This document shows, one piece after another, positions 1-6,143 of a stretch of 9,789 nt of DNA (positions within the stretch are counted from its first letter, which is position 1; every line of letters begins with the position of its first letter). A model generated the notes under the pieces. That model worked only from the letters and a program-made list of their open reading frames with translations. It did not search any database and was not told the DNA's origin. Source of the stretch: Methylococcaceae bacterium. Its GTDB lineage: Bacteria > Pseudomonadota > Gammaproteobacteria > Methylococcales > Methylomonadaceae. The position numbers were made by a program, and so were the translations under genes. The stretch is taken from the NCBI GenBank assembly GCA_013138855.1, contig WTBX01000106.1:1-9789 (forward strand), in the 5' to 3' direction.

Positions 1-59
1 AAAAAATAGCGTTGAGAGGCACTGAGTTTTGACATGAGATGATCTCTTAAAAACGGCTA

Positions 60-173
60 GTTGTAGGGTGGGCTAGCTTTTTTTGCGCAGCAAAAAAACG
101 TAGCCCACCTGTTTACAGTATGCGGTGGGCTACGTTATCTCGCTACGCTCAATAAGCTAGCCCACCCTACGAC
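60..173. repeat. Nested hairpin repeat (GTAGGGTGGGCTAGC family)
   Basis: Outer arms 60-77 and 156-173 are reverse complements at 17 of 18 bases, with core GTAGGGTGGGCTAGC at 63-77 and its exact complement at 156-170. Inside, ACGTAGCCCACC (98-109) pairs perfectly with 124-135, and TTTTTTTGC (78-86) pairs with GCAAAAAAA (90-98). The whole element can fold into a branched structure. It contains no ORF. It looks like a non-coding palindromic (REP- or MITE-like) repeat; similar GTAGGGTGGGC repeats are common in several gammaproteobacteria and cyanobacteria (recalled, not searched). Confidence 0.85.
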
Positions 174-293
174 ATATCATTGGAAATAAAAAGATAAAAC
201 TTTAAATTAACTCAATAAAGCATATACATATTTTGTATAGAGTGTATGTATTTCATGAAAAATAAATATATCTTAAAATAATTAAGTGTTAAT

Positions 294-306
294 TATCAAT
301 TAGTTA
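294..306 (+). promoter_or_regulatory. Candidate IHF binding site upstream of pspA-like gene
   Basis: TATCAATTAGTTA matches the IHF consensus WATCAANNNNTTR at every defined position. It is centred about 48 bp upstream of the start site inferred from the sigma-54-type promoter. That is where IHF bends DNA between an enhancer-bound activator and sigma-54 RNA polymerase, as in enterobacterial pspA. The surrounding DNA is very AT-rich, so a chance match is possible. No specific activator site could be identified in 174-293. Confidence 0.5.
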
Positions 307-321
307 TAATATAAAAAATAC

Positions 322-336
322 TGGCCTGCATTTTGC
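322..336 (+). promoter_or_regulatory. Sigma-54-type (-24/-12) promoter of the pspA-like operon
   Basis: TGGCCT, five bases, then TTGC and T fits the sigma-54 pattern TGGCAC-N5-TTGCW with exact spacing. The key GG (323-324) and GC (335-336) are both present. Transcription would start near 348, leaving a leader of about 30 nt before the ATG at 378. PspA genes in enterobacteria are controlled by sigma-54 with PspF and IHF, so a match of this quality directly before a PspA-like gene is unlikely to be accidental. The activator gene is not in this window. Confidence 0.75.
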
Positions 337-377
337 TTTATCTAAGTTAAAGATTATTTATTAACAGGAGAGCCGCC

Positions 378-1031
378 ATGAACACTTTTAAACGCTTATT
401 TGTCAGCATGAAAGCACAAATTGATACGGTTGCTGATGAATTTGAAAACCATGAAGCCTTAGCAGGTGCAGCCATTAAAGATTTAGAAACCTTGGGACGT
501 AAAACACGCGTACATTTGCATAAAGTCCATACGATGGTTGCGCAATATCAACAGCAATTAAATGATTTGCAGCAACAAGAAGAATTATGGACGCAACGCG
601 CCTTAAAAGCACGCGATCAAGATGAACAGAAAGCCTTGCAATGTGTAAAACGTCTACGCTCGGTACGTGAACAAATCAAACATACCGAAAAGCTGTATCA
701 ACAAAGTCAAACGCAAGAAAACAAAATTCAAGGCGATTTAAATCACATTCAAAATCAATTACAAAATTTAAAAAATAAAAAAGAATTACTCACCGCCAGA
801 CAAAATCGCGCTCATGTACAGCAAACGCTAGTCAATCAAAAAGCCAGTGGCGATGATGTCGATGATATTTTTGAACGCTGGGAAAGCAGTGTGGTTGGCA
901 ATGAATATCACTATACAGAAACCACCGCTGAAGATGAGTTTACCGCTGACTTTGAAAAAGATGAAGATGACGTGGAATTAAAAATGCTGTTGGATGAATT
1001 AAAACCCACCGATGTTGACTTGGAAAAATAA
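378..1031 (+). CDS. pspA: PspA/IM30-family phage-shock protein
   Basis: This 217-residue protein has no signal peptide or membrane segment and is dominated by a long, Gln/Lys/Glu-rich coiled coil (about residues 20-155). That is the size (E. coli PspA is 222) and build of PspA/IM30 (ESCRT-III-like) proteins, which polymerise on the inner face of the membrane and stabilise it under stress. Family-like features are an amphipathic-looking start (MNTFKRLFVSMK), a central ELWTQRALKA segment, KELLTARQ near 135-141, and IFERWES at 164-170 where PspA has a similar ARFES stretch. The last 35 residues are unusually acidic. The ATG is preceded by AGGAGAGCCG (366-375) and a sigma-54-type promoter. The next gene starts 11 nt after this stop. 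Sequence divergence is high, so the family call is firm but orthology to E. coli PspA is inferred. Confidence 0.8.
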   Translation: MNTFKRLFVSMKAQIDTVADEFENHEALAGAAIKDLETLGRKTRVHLHKVHTMVAQYQQQLNDLQQQEELWTQRALKARDQDEQKALQCVKRLRSVREQIKHTEKLYQQSQTQENKIQGDLNHIQNQLQNLKNKKELLTARQNRAHVQQTLVNQKASGDDVDDIFERWESSVVGNEYHYTETTAEDEFTADFEKDEDDVELKMLLDELKPTDVDLEK

Positions 1032-1040
1032 GGAGAGCCG
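1031..1040 (+). promoter_or_regulatory. Shine-Dalgarno leader duplicated from the upstream gene
   Basis: AGGAGAGCCG here is identical to the ten bases at 366-375. In both places exactly two more bases precede the ATG. The first A is also the last base of the pspA-like stop codon. This supports both start choices and suggests that the two proteins are translated at similar rates. Confidence 0.75.
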
Positions 1041-1042
1041 TT

Positions 1043-2362
1043 ATGTATACCGAAACCTATCAAGTCCCTCTTAATGCGGACAACAACGAAACTGAATCAA
1101 CGCCTAAATCTCAAAGTTTGACGGCTAAAATCAGTAATTATTTACGCTGGGCAGGCACATTATTAATCATCTTGTCCGCCATTAGCTTTATGCTACAAGG
1201 GCATGAAAATATGCTCCCCAGTTACCGCTATTGGATCGCTTTAGGCTTTACCTCATTATTATGTGGAGGCGGTTTAATCTGTGCCTATGTTTTTAATGAA
1301 ACCAAGGGAGCGCGAATTTTTTTCGGCTTAGGAACGGCTTTTTTAACCGTACAAACCTCGCAAGTCGGCTCGATGATTTATGCTTATTTGAATGGTCAGC
1401 AAGCTTTACAACCTAAATATGCTTGGTTGCAATTCATAGATGTGAGTCCTACCGTTATCGCGCTTGATTTAGGCTTGACCGCAGTCTTATTAGTTATCGT
1501 CAGTTATGCAGGATTTTCAATTTTAGCGCGTAAACATCTTAAATTATTATTAAGTGCTTTTGTAATCTCCAATGCTTTATTGATGCTGCCGATACGCGAG
1601 GCGCATAGCATTGCGGCAACCATAGGCGGATTATTTTTATTTTTACGTTATATAGAACAGCAATTGCATCAAGATAGAACCATGCAATTATTAGAAGGCT
1701 TGGCAGCACGACTCATTATTTCTTTACCTTTATTTATAATGATAGGTCGCAGCTTATTGCATCCCGCTTCATTTTTATTAGCGGTGATTGGAGGCGCGAT
1801 AATTGCGACTTATTTATTGTGTGATATTAAGCGTTATACGCAATCAGCGATGATTCTTTATATAGGACAATTGATAGGCACTATTTCTGCATTATCGGTC
1901 TGGTTGATAATTGTGGATGAGTTTTTCAATGATGTTCAAGGACTCGCATTATTAATGTTGCCACTGGCGATGGTTTTATTTGGACTTTCTTTTGTCGTCA
2001 GTTATCACGCTAAGCTCTATCGTTTTGTTAGCTCTTTACTGGCGGTTTTTTTGACTTATGAAGCAATGGTAGATGGTTTAGATTTTGCTCCAATATTCGC
2101 CTTAATTACAGGCATGGCATTGACGGTTTCTGGATTAAAAACACGCGAAAAAGTTCCTTTTTTTACAGGACATATTTGTTTTGCAAGTGGTTTTTTATTT
2201 TATTGCCGTTACGCAGTCGATTTATACAGTGCTGCACCGTGGTTAAGCGCGATTGCTCTAGGCTTATTTGTAATTCTTTTTTCCTCTTATCTTGAAAGCC
2301 GTGAGAAAAAGATTGTCCAAAAATTCAAACTCTATTTTCACGAATTAAAAAGTTGGGCTTAA
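1043..2362 (+). CDS. Polytopic membrane protein, partner of PspA-like protein
   Basis: I do not recognise a named family for this 439-residue protein. A polar N-terminus (about residues 1-33) is followed by roughly 14 hydrophobic segments. The clearest are near 35-51, 62-84, 90-113, 134-162, 167-185, 219-238, 243-260, 267-290, 298-320, 350-365, 371-390 and 396-415. It ends in a short basic/amphipathic tail (ESREKKIVQKFKLYF). There is no transporter or enzyme motif I can name; a remote similarity to DUF2157-type predicted membrane proteins is possible but unproven. It sits 11 nt after the pspA-like gene with the same ribosome-binding leader, so it is almost certainly co-transcribed from the sigma-54-type promoter. 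By context it may be a membrane anchor, sensor or effector for the PspA-like protein. It does not resemble the short single-helix PspB or PspC. Confidence 0.8.
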   Translation: MYTETYQVPLNADNNETESTPKSQSLTAKISNYLRWAGTLLIILSAISFMLQGHENMLPSYRYWIALGFTSLLCGGGLICAYVFNETKGARIFFGLGTAFLTVQTSQVGSMIYAYLNGQQALQPKYAWLQFIDVSPTVIALDLGLTAVLLVIVSYAGFSILARKHLKLLLSAFVISNALLMLPIREAHSIAATIGGLFLFLRYIEQQLHQDRTMQLLEGLAARLIISLPLFIMIGRSLLHPASFLLAVIGGAIIATYLLCDIKRYTQSAMILYIGQLIGTISALSVWLIIVDEFFNDVQGLALLMLPLAMVLFGLSFVVSYHAKLYRFVSSLLAVFLTYEAMVDGLDFAPIFALITGMALTVSGLKTREKVPFFTGHICFASGFLFYCRYAVDLYSAAPWLSAIALGLFVILFSSYLESREKKIVQKFKLYFHELKSWA

Positions 2363-2385
2363 ATTAAAAACTCTTGAATGCCTAA

Positions 2386-2409
2386 TGAAAAAACTGTTTT
2401 TTCACTCCG
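2386..2409. repeat. Short A6/T6 hairpin repeat, copy 1
   Basis: TGAAAAAAC, one base, GTTTTTTCA (2386-2404) is a perfect 9-bp hairpin followed by CTCCG. The same design recurs at 4089-4110, 4430-4450 (degenerate, inverted) and 4541-4567, so it is a dispersed repeat. It lies 24 bases after the membrane-protein stop and could stop or stabilise that transcript, but its stem is too AT-rich to call it a terminator with confidence. Confidence 0.6.
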
Positions 2410-2482
2410 ATATACGACCTTAAATTAAGACGCTAAGGAATGAAAATCACATAACACCCGAAACTTAAAATATATTTTCACC

Positions 2483-2544
2483 ATGAAGGACATGAAGCTC
2501 ATGAAGATAAATCGTTAAAACTTCATGCTCTTCAAGTCCTTCAT
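2483..2544. repeat. Inverted repeat built from ATGAAGNNN units
   Basis: Arms 2483-2506 and 2521-2544 are reverse complements at 21 of 24 positions, separated by 14 bases. Each arm is itself a 9-base tandem (ATGAAGGAC, ATGAAGCTC, and so on). This resembles the widespread CACGAAGGA-type dispersed repeats of many proteobacteria (recalled). It is a hairpin-forming, non-coding repeat. A decayed relative is at 3291-3345, on the other side of the H-NS-family gene. Confidence 0.75.
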
Positions 2545-2618
2545 AGTTTATAAATTTTATTAAGTTGATGATATAACATTGCATTCCTAACTATCTAAAA
2601 TACCCTTTAAATTGCATC

Positions 2619-2656
2619 AAAAAAGGGGCGTTAAGCAAATGCCTAACGCCCCTTTT
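2619..2656 (-). terminator. Rho-independent terminator of the H-NS-family gene
   Basis: AAAAGGGGCGTTA (2621-2633) pairs perfectly with 2644-2656, and the stem extends inward through two more G-C pairs after one mismatch, closing on a tight AAAT loop. Read on the minus strand, the GC-rich stem is followed by six T residues (2624-2619). It lies 14 bases past the stop of the minus-strand gene. On the plus strand four Ts follow the stem, so it may also work for transcripts from the membrane-protein side. Confidence 0.85.
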
Positions 2657-2669
2657 ACTTGAGAAAAAT

Positions 2670-3002
2670 TTAAACTTCAAACTCTTCTATTGATCTACCT
2701 GACTCGATTAAAGCTAATAACCAGTTAGGTTTTCTACCACGACCAGACCAACCCTGTGTAGGCTCTTCTGGGTTTCTGTATTTAATAGAAGGTGTTTTTC
2801 TAGGGGGTGTTAATAAAACTTCCTCTAAAGCAAAACCAGACTCAGTCGCTAACGTTGCAACCTTATCCATAAAGTCACTTTTGTCTTGATCTTTACGTCT
2901 TTCGATTGCATCATTCAGTGTCATTTGAAATATAACTAAATCTTTTGATGAAAGAGTAATTAAATCTTCAATGCTAAGTTTTTTTAAATCTGAGGCTTTC
3001 AT
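2670..3002 (-). CDS. Small H-NS-family nucleoid-associated protein
   Basis: This is a 110-residue DNA-binding protein of the H-NS/HvrA/BpH3 type. The N-terminal part (about 1-60) is helical and charged, suited to oligomerisation. The C-terminal signature is KYRNPEEPTQGWSGRGRKP at 74-92, followed by NWL. Its GRGR core (87-90) is the AT-hook-like loop that enters the minor groove, and W85 and W94 are the usual conserved tryptophans. Such proteins coat AT-rich DNA and silence horizontally acquired genes. The ATG has a good AAGGATG ribosome-binding site. The gene is monocistronic, with its own candidate promoter at 3047-3076 and a terminator at 2619-2656. Family assignment is firm; which genes it controls is not visible. 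Confidence 0.9.
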   Translation of the reverse strand: MKASDLKKLSIEDLITLSSKDLVIFQMTLNDAIERRKDQDKSDFMDKVATLATESGFALEEVLLTPPRKTPSIKYRNPEEPTQGWSGRGRKPNWLLALIESGRSIEEFEV

Positions 3003-3046
3003 ATTGTCATCCTTTTAATTAATGTAAATCTGTACGCGTGAATAAA

Positions 3047-3076
3047 ACTATAGTTAGTAACTATAAATTTTATCAA
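3047..3076 (-). promoter_or_regulatory. Sigma-70 promoter and palindrome upstream of H-NS-family gene
   Basis: On the minus strand TTGATA (3071-3076; 5 of 6 to consensus) is separated by 18 bases from TATAGT (3047-3052; 5 of 6). The expected start is near 3040, giving a leader of about 38 nt. An interrupted palindrome, TATAGTTA-G-TAACTATA (3049-3065), overlaps the -10 element and spacer. It could be an operator, or simply curved AT-rich DNA of the kind an H-NS protein would bind for autoregulation (inference). Confidence 0.5.
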
Positions 3077-3445
3077 ATGCGTTTACCCTTACTATGATAA
3101 CTTATTTTTTTAAATCTTCAATAATATTTTTAAAAATATGTTTTAAGTCACCGTTTAATTGGAGCGGTAACTAATAAAAATTGAATTTTTCAATTTACCT
3201 CAACATTAAATTAATCAGCGTATTTTTCATGAATAATGACTAAGAACCTTTAATCGCTCATGACACCGAATCTAATATTTATCATAAATAACATGAAAGA
3301 TAAAACCTTCATATTCTTCATGCGTTTCATGATTCATCGTTAAATACAACACAAAACATAAATTTCACAGGGTTATATACCACACACTTTGCTTTAAGTT
3401 GCTCATAAATAATTTTCATGAACAATTAGTTTTCCGTAACGTCAA
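3077..3445. other. Gene-free AT-rich stretch
   Basis: I see no ORF with coding character and no RNA gene between the H-NS-family promoter and the end of apt. It holds a decayed ATGAAG-type repeat (3291-3345). It also holds a weak 8-bp hairpin (3399-3406 with 3418-3425) just past the apt stop, which lacks a T-run and so is not called a terminator. Confidence 0.6.
3291..3345. repeat. Decayed copy of the ATGAAGNNN repeat
   Basis: ACATGAAAGA is followed by a run of TTCAT units at roughly 9-base spacing (CCTTCATAT, TCTTCATGC, GTTTCATGA, TTCATCG) and then TTAAA. The unit length and core match the arms of the repeat at 2483-2544, but pairing between its own halves is poor. It reads as an eroded member of the same family. 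Confidence 0.5.
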
Positions 3446-3961
3446 TTAATAATGTATTAAGGAATGTACATCATAGCCACTTAGTTTTTCTCTACCTTTT
3501 AAATCATCAAGCTCAACCACAAAAGCACAAGCAACAACAGTCGCCCCTAGAGATTCAACTAATTCACAACTTGCTTTTGCAGTCCCCCCTGTTGCCAGTA
3601 AATCATCGACTAATAAAACCCGATCACCTTCTGAAAAAGCATCAACATGCGCTTCTAAGGTTGCTGAACCATATTCCAAATCATAAGAAATACTTTGCAC
3701 ATCATAAGGTAATTTTCCGGGCTTTCTAAGCGGCACAAAGCCAACACCTAATTCCCATGCGGCTAAAGATCCAAAAATAAAACCTCTGGCTTCCATTCCT
3801 GCAACCACGGTAATTTCTTTACCTAAAAAAGGATGTAGTAATTGATAAATGGAAAGCCTTAGTGCAGCAGGGTCTTTAACTAAGGGACTAATATCTTTAA
3901 AAATAATTCCTTCTTTAGGGAAGTCAGGAATGTCACGAATTTTATTTTTTAATCTTTCCAT
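3446..3961 (-). CDS. apt: Adenine phosphoribosyltransferase
   Basis: Apt converts adenine and PRPP to AMP and pyrophosphate in the cytoplasm, salvaging adenine. The 171-residue length is normal. Visible family features are the N-terminal IPDFPKEGIIFKDI (11-24), the EARGF segment (57-61), the flexible-loop region around RKPGKLPYD (79-87), and the PRPP-binding motif VLLVDDLLATGGTA (115-128) with its two acidic residues. The ATG follows an AAGGA ribosome-binding site at about 11 bases. It stands alone on the minus strand between gene-free stretches. Together with the adenosine-kinase-like gene at 6760-7692 it gives two routes to AMP. Confidence 0.97.
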   Translation of the reverse strand: MERLKNKIRDIPDFPKEGIIFKDISPLVKDPAALRLSIYQLLHPFLGKEITVVAGMEARGFIFGSLAAWELGVGFVPLRKPGKLPYDVQSISYDLEYGSATLEAHVDAFSEGDRVLLVDDLLATGGTAKASCELVESLGATVVACAFVVELDDLKGREKLSGYDVHSLIHY

Positions 3962-4078
3962 TATTATTTGAATCCTTACTTAAATGAATTAATAGTATTC
4001 AGCATTTTACCTTGTTCATCTACTTTTAAAAAGCGATATAAAAATCAACAAAGCTACATTATTTTATTAGCTGATTCT

Positions 4079-4457
4079 ACGCAGAGAAGTGAAAAAACAC
4101 GTTTTTTCAGGTTTAAAATATAAAAACGGAGTCCAATAGCTTTAGCTATTGGCGAGTTTTGAAAATGGTAAAAGCAGACAGGTTAAAAAAGTTTTAAAGC
4201 TAAGTAATTGCTCGTAATTATTCTAATATTTCTATAAACCGTTAAAACGGTTGAGATTGTGCTTTTCACATAGCCCACGGCTTAAGCCGTGGGCTATATT
4301 TATTAATGAGAATAACCGTTTCAACGATTTTTTAGCCAATAATAAAACGTTAAAATGTTTTTTAAGCGTTTACTCACTGCGTCACGCCAATAGCTAAAGC
4401 TATTGGACTCCGCCTTTATATGCAAATGTAAAAAAACTTGTTTTTACTCCTCTGCGT
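4079..4457. repeat. 379-bp nested inverted-repeat element
   Basis: The outer arms, 4079-4154 and 4385-4457, are inverted copies of each other with a few mismatches and a small length difference. Both carry, in mirror order, ACGCAGAG at the outer end, an A-run/T-run hairpin, CGGAGT, and the palindrome CCAATAGCTTTAGCTATTGG. Inside lie AACCGTT-AA-AACGGTT (4237-4252), a related AACCGTT at 4314-4320, and a central 28-bp perfect palindrome (4270-4297). It encodes no protein. The mirror-image build suggests either a MITE-like element or palindromic repeats stacked by successive insertions. No clear target-site duplication was found. Confidence 0.8.
4270..4297. repeat. 28-bp perfect palindrome
   Basis: The half-site ATAGCCCACGGCTT (4270-4283) is followed directly by its exact reverse complement (4284-4297), with no spacer. 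It is the most GC-rich part of the element at 4079-4457 and sits close to its centre. As RNA it would form a strong hairpin on either strand, so it may also block transcription across the interval. The trailing TATATTTAT is not a clean T-run. Confidence 0.9.
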
Positions 4458-4540
4458 AACATCAGTTTAGAGTATAAAGATGGAGTTAAAATCAGGCTTT
4501 AGAGTCCAGTTTATCAAGCGATATTTTTGTATTGAACGTT

Positions 4541-4567
4541 AGTGAAAAAACGTGTTTTTTCACTCCG
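4541..4567. repeat. Short A6/T6 hairpin repeat, further copy
   Basis: AGTGAAAAAAC (4541-4551) pairs with GTTTTTTCACT (4554-4564) across two bases and is followed by CCG, as in the copy ending at 2409. It lies 36 bases beyond the stop of the minus-strand adaptor-like gene, where it could protect the 3' end of that transcript. Confidence 0.65.
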
Positions 4568-4602
4568 AATAGAAAAATATTCGTTGGCTATTATTTCGAT
4601 TA

Positions 4603-5622
4603 TTAATCATCATCGTCTTCATCAGGAATTTGCCCTCTAAATTCCTGCGATAACAGCATTTGCGCACCGACAATCACAACTTCATCATCGGCTTTAAGCT
4701 TGTCGGTCACAAAATAACCTTCCGCTGTTTTTTGATACACCGATAAAGGACGGTGACTAAAATGTTCTTCATCAACTTTAACAAATACCAATGCCTCGCC
4801 TAAATGCCAGATAAGCGCGGAAGCTGGAATCATAACCCCAGTTTGTGCTTGCTGTTGCAAAGGAATCCATGCACTCAACAACATTCCTGCCTTGATAGTT
4901 GCCGCATCAGTTTTAAAAAAATATTGTCGCTTTTGGGTAAAATTATCCACTTGCGGCGAAGGCGCAATAAATACTGCTTTCACCGCTTGCTGTCGGTTTG
5001 CAGAAGGAGAAATAAAAATAGTCTTAATCGACTCATCAAAACGATTATCAGGCGGTAAACTAATTTTTAATAATGCACCTTGACCGTTTAACAGTTTATT
5101 GAAAGTCGATGATGAATTATTAAGGGTTTGCGCGGTGATTTTATCGCCCCATTGGTTAATCGCACTGTTTTTAAGATAGCTAAGTTGATAATGACTGCTA
5201 GAAAGACTGGCTTTATCACTTGCCCATTTAGCTTGCTCTGCTTGCAGATTACGAGTGGCAATCCCTACTTCTTTACGCAGCTTTTGCATACGCGCAAAGT
5301 TTTTTTGGGTATTTTTAGCCTGTGCTTTAAGCCCACCTGTTTGTGCAAGTGTCGTTAAATATTGATAACGCAGATTTAATAAGGGTTCTATATTAAGAGC
5401 TTTGCCCTGAACCAGTAATTCTGGGGCATATTTTATAGACTTTAATGTTAGCGTTTCCAAGCCCGTTATTTCCTGTGCGTCTTCATCCATAAAAACAATG
5501 CTTTCTCCATTAAGCATTTGCACGGCTGGCTTATCGTCTAAATCATCATCGTCATCAGCAAAAGTATTAATAGAAAAACTAAATAATAGGGCGGTTAAAT
5601 AAAATAATGGCAAAGCTTTCAT
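4603..5622 (-). CDS. Exported membrane-fusion/adaptor-like protein, no pump nearby
   Basis: This 339-residue protein begins with a signal peptide (hydrophobic stretch 4-20, probable cleavage after A22). The rest resembles periplasmic adaptor (RND/HlyD-type) proteins, which link an inner-membrane pump to an outer-membrane channel. There is an early beta region with LLVQGKAL, a helical coiled-coil-like hairpin (about 70-155), a beta-barrel-like part including AGMLLSAWIPL (about 245-256), and a C-terminal membrane-proximal-type domain with VMIPASALIW, ALVFVKVDEEHFSHRPL and VVIVGAQMLL. The mature N-terminus starts DDDDDLDD (23-30) and the protein ends DEDDDD, so both ends are strongly acidic. No Shine-Dalgarno is evident before the ATG. 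No transporter or outer-membrane factor gene is adjacent. Fold assignment is moderate; substrate and partner are unknown. Confidence 0.7.
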   Translation of the reverse strand: MKALPLFYLTALLFSFSINTFADDDDDLDDKPAVQMLNGESIVFMDEDAQEITGLETLTLKSIKYAPELLVQGKALNIEPLLNLRYQYLTTLAQTGGLKAQAKNTQKNFARMQKLRKEVGIATRNLQAEQAKWASDKASLSSSHYQLSYLKNSAINQWGDKITAQTLNNSSSTFNKLLNGQGALLKISLPPDNRFDESIKTIFISPSANRQQAVKAVFIAPSPQVDNFTQKRQYFFKTDAATIKAGMLLSAWIPLQQQAQTGVMIPASALIWHLGEALVFVKVDEEHFSHRPLSVYQKTAEGYFVTDKLKADDEVVIVGAQMLLSQEFRGQIPDEDDDD

Positions 5623-5751
5623 GAAATTAATGGGTAAAATATTAGATTATAAGGTTTGACAGAGCGATTAAATAAATTTTTTGTTGTATTTCATAAATTG
5701 CGCGTTATCCTTATGTCTTGGCTTAACATTTTAAACTTTGAGAACTAAAAA

Positions 5752-6138
5752 ATGAGCGATTTTCCAGACGATTTAAAATATGCAAGTTCCCATGAATGGG
5801 CAAAACTTGAAGAGGATAATATTGTCCGCGTAGGGATTAGTGATTTTGCCCAGTCAGAGTTGGGTGATTTAGTTTATGTAGATTTTCCTGAAGTCGGTCG
5901 AAAAGTAAGTGCAGGCGAACAATGTGCGGTGGTCGAATCCGTCAAAACGGCTTCTGATTTATTCGCGCCTGTTTCGGGTGAAATTATTGAGATTAATAGT
6001 GAGATTAGTGATGAACCTGAACTCGTTAATGATGCACCTTATGAAAGCTGGTTATTTTGCATTAAAGCTAATAAGTTAGATGAACTTGACGCTTTAATGA
6101 ATGCAGATGATTATCAGCAAGCAACCGAAGACTCCTAG
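5752..6138 (+). CDS. gcvH: Glycine cleavage system H protein
   Basis: GcvH carries the lipoyl arm that shuttles the aminomethyl group between the P, T and L proteins during glycine breakdown; it can also serve in lipoate supply. The 128 residues match the family length. Recognisable parts are KYASSHEWAK near the start, VGISDFAQSELGDLVYVDFP (28-47), and the lipoylation loop VVESVKTASD with the acceptor lysine at K65, followed by FAPVSGEI. NDAPYESWLF (93-102) is the usual C-terminal stretch. The GAG-type ribosome-binding site is modest. The gene stands alone: no gcvT or gcvP is next to it, and the upstream gene is divergent with 129 bp between starts. Confidence 0.97.
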   Translation: MSDFPDDLKYASSHEWAKLEEDNIVRVGISDFAQSELGDLVYVDFPEVGRKVSAGEQCAVVESVKTASDLFAPVSGEIIEINSEISDEPELVNDAPYESWLFCIKANKLDELDALMNADDYQQATEDS

Positions 6139-6143
6139 TTTCT

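Larger units (their letters stand above)
3962..4602. other. Gene-free 641-bp interval filled with nested repeats
   Basis: No reading frame here looks coding. The interval is dominated by the inverted-repeat structure at 4079-4457 and a further hairpin at 4541-4567. The flanks (3962-4078 and 4458-4540) are AT-rich and I see nothing in them except presumably the apt promoter, which I could not place. Confidence 0.7.

Noticed and set aside
29..34. TTGACA near the window start
   Set aside because: No -10 element at proper spacing (52-57 reads ACGGCT), and the hairpin repeat follows immediately.
2483..2544. ATGAAGNNN tandem units as a CRISPR array
   Set aside because: The units are 9 bases without unique spacers and form one inverted pair, so this is a simple palindromic repeat.
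3399..3425. Weak stem-loop after apt as a terminator
   Set aside because: It has only 8 pairs, one of them a wobble, with an 11-base loop and no following T-run on the minus strand.
4804..5358. Three plus-strand ORFs of 63-84 codons within 4804-5358
   Set aside because: They lie wholly inside the minus-strand adaptor-like gene, have Cys/Arg-rich low-complexity translations without recognisable domains, and lack ribosome-binding sites.
5656..5661. Perfect TTGACA upstream of gcvH as a -35 box
   Set aside because: No acceptable -10 hexamer lies 16-18 bases downstream, so no promoter was called.
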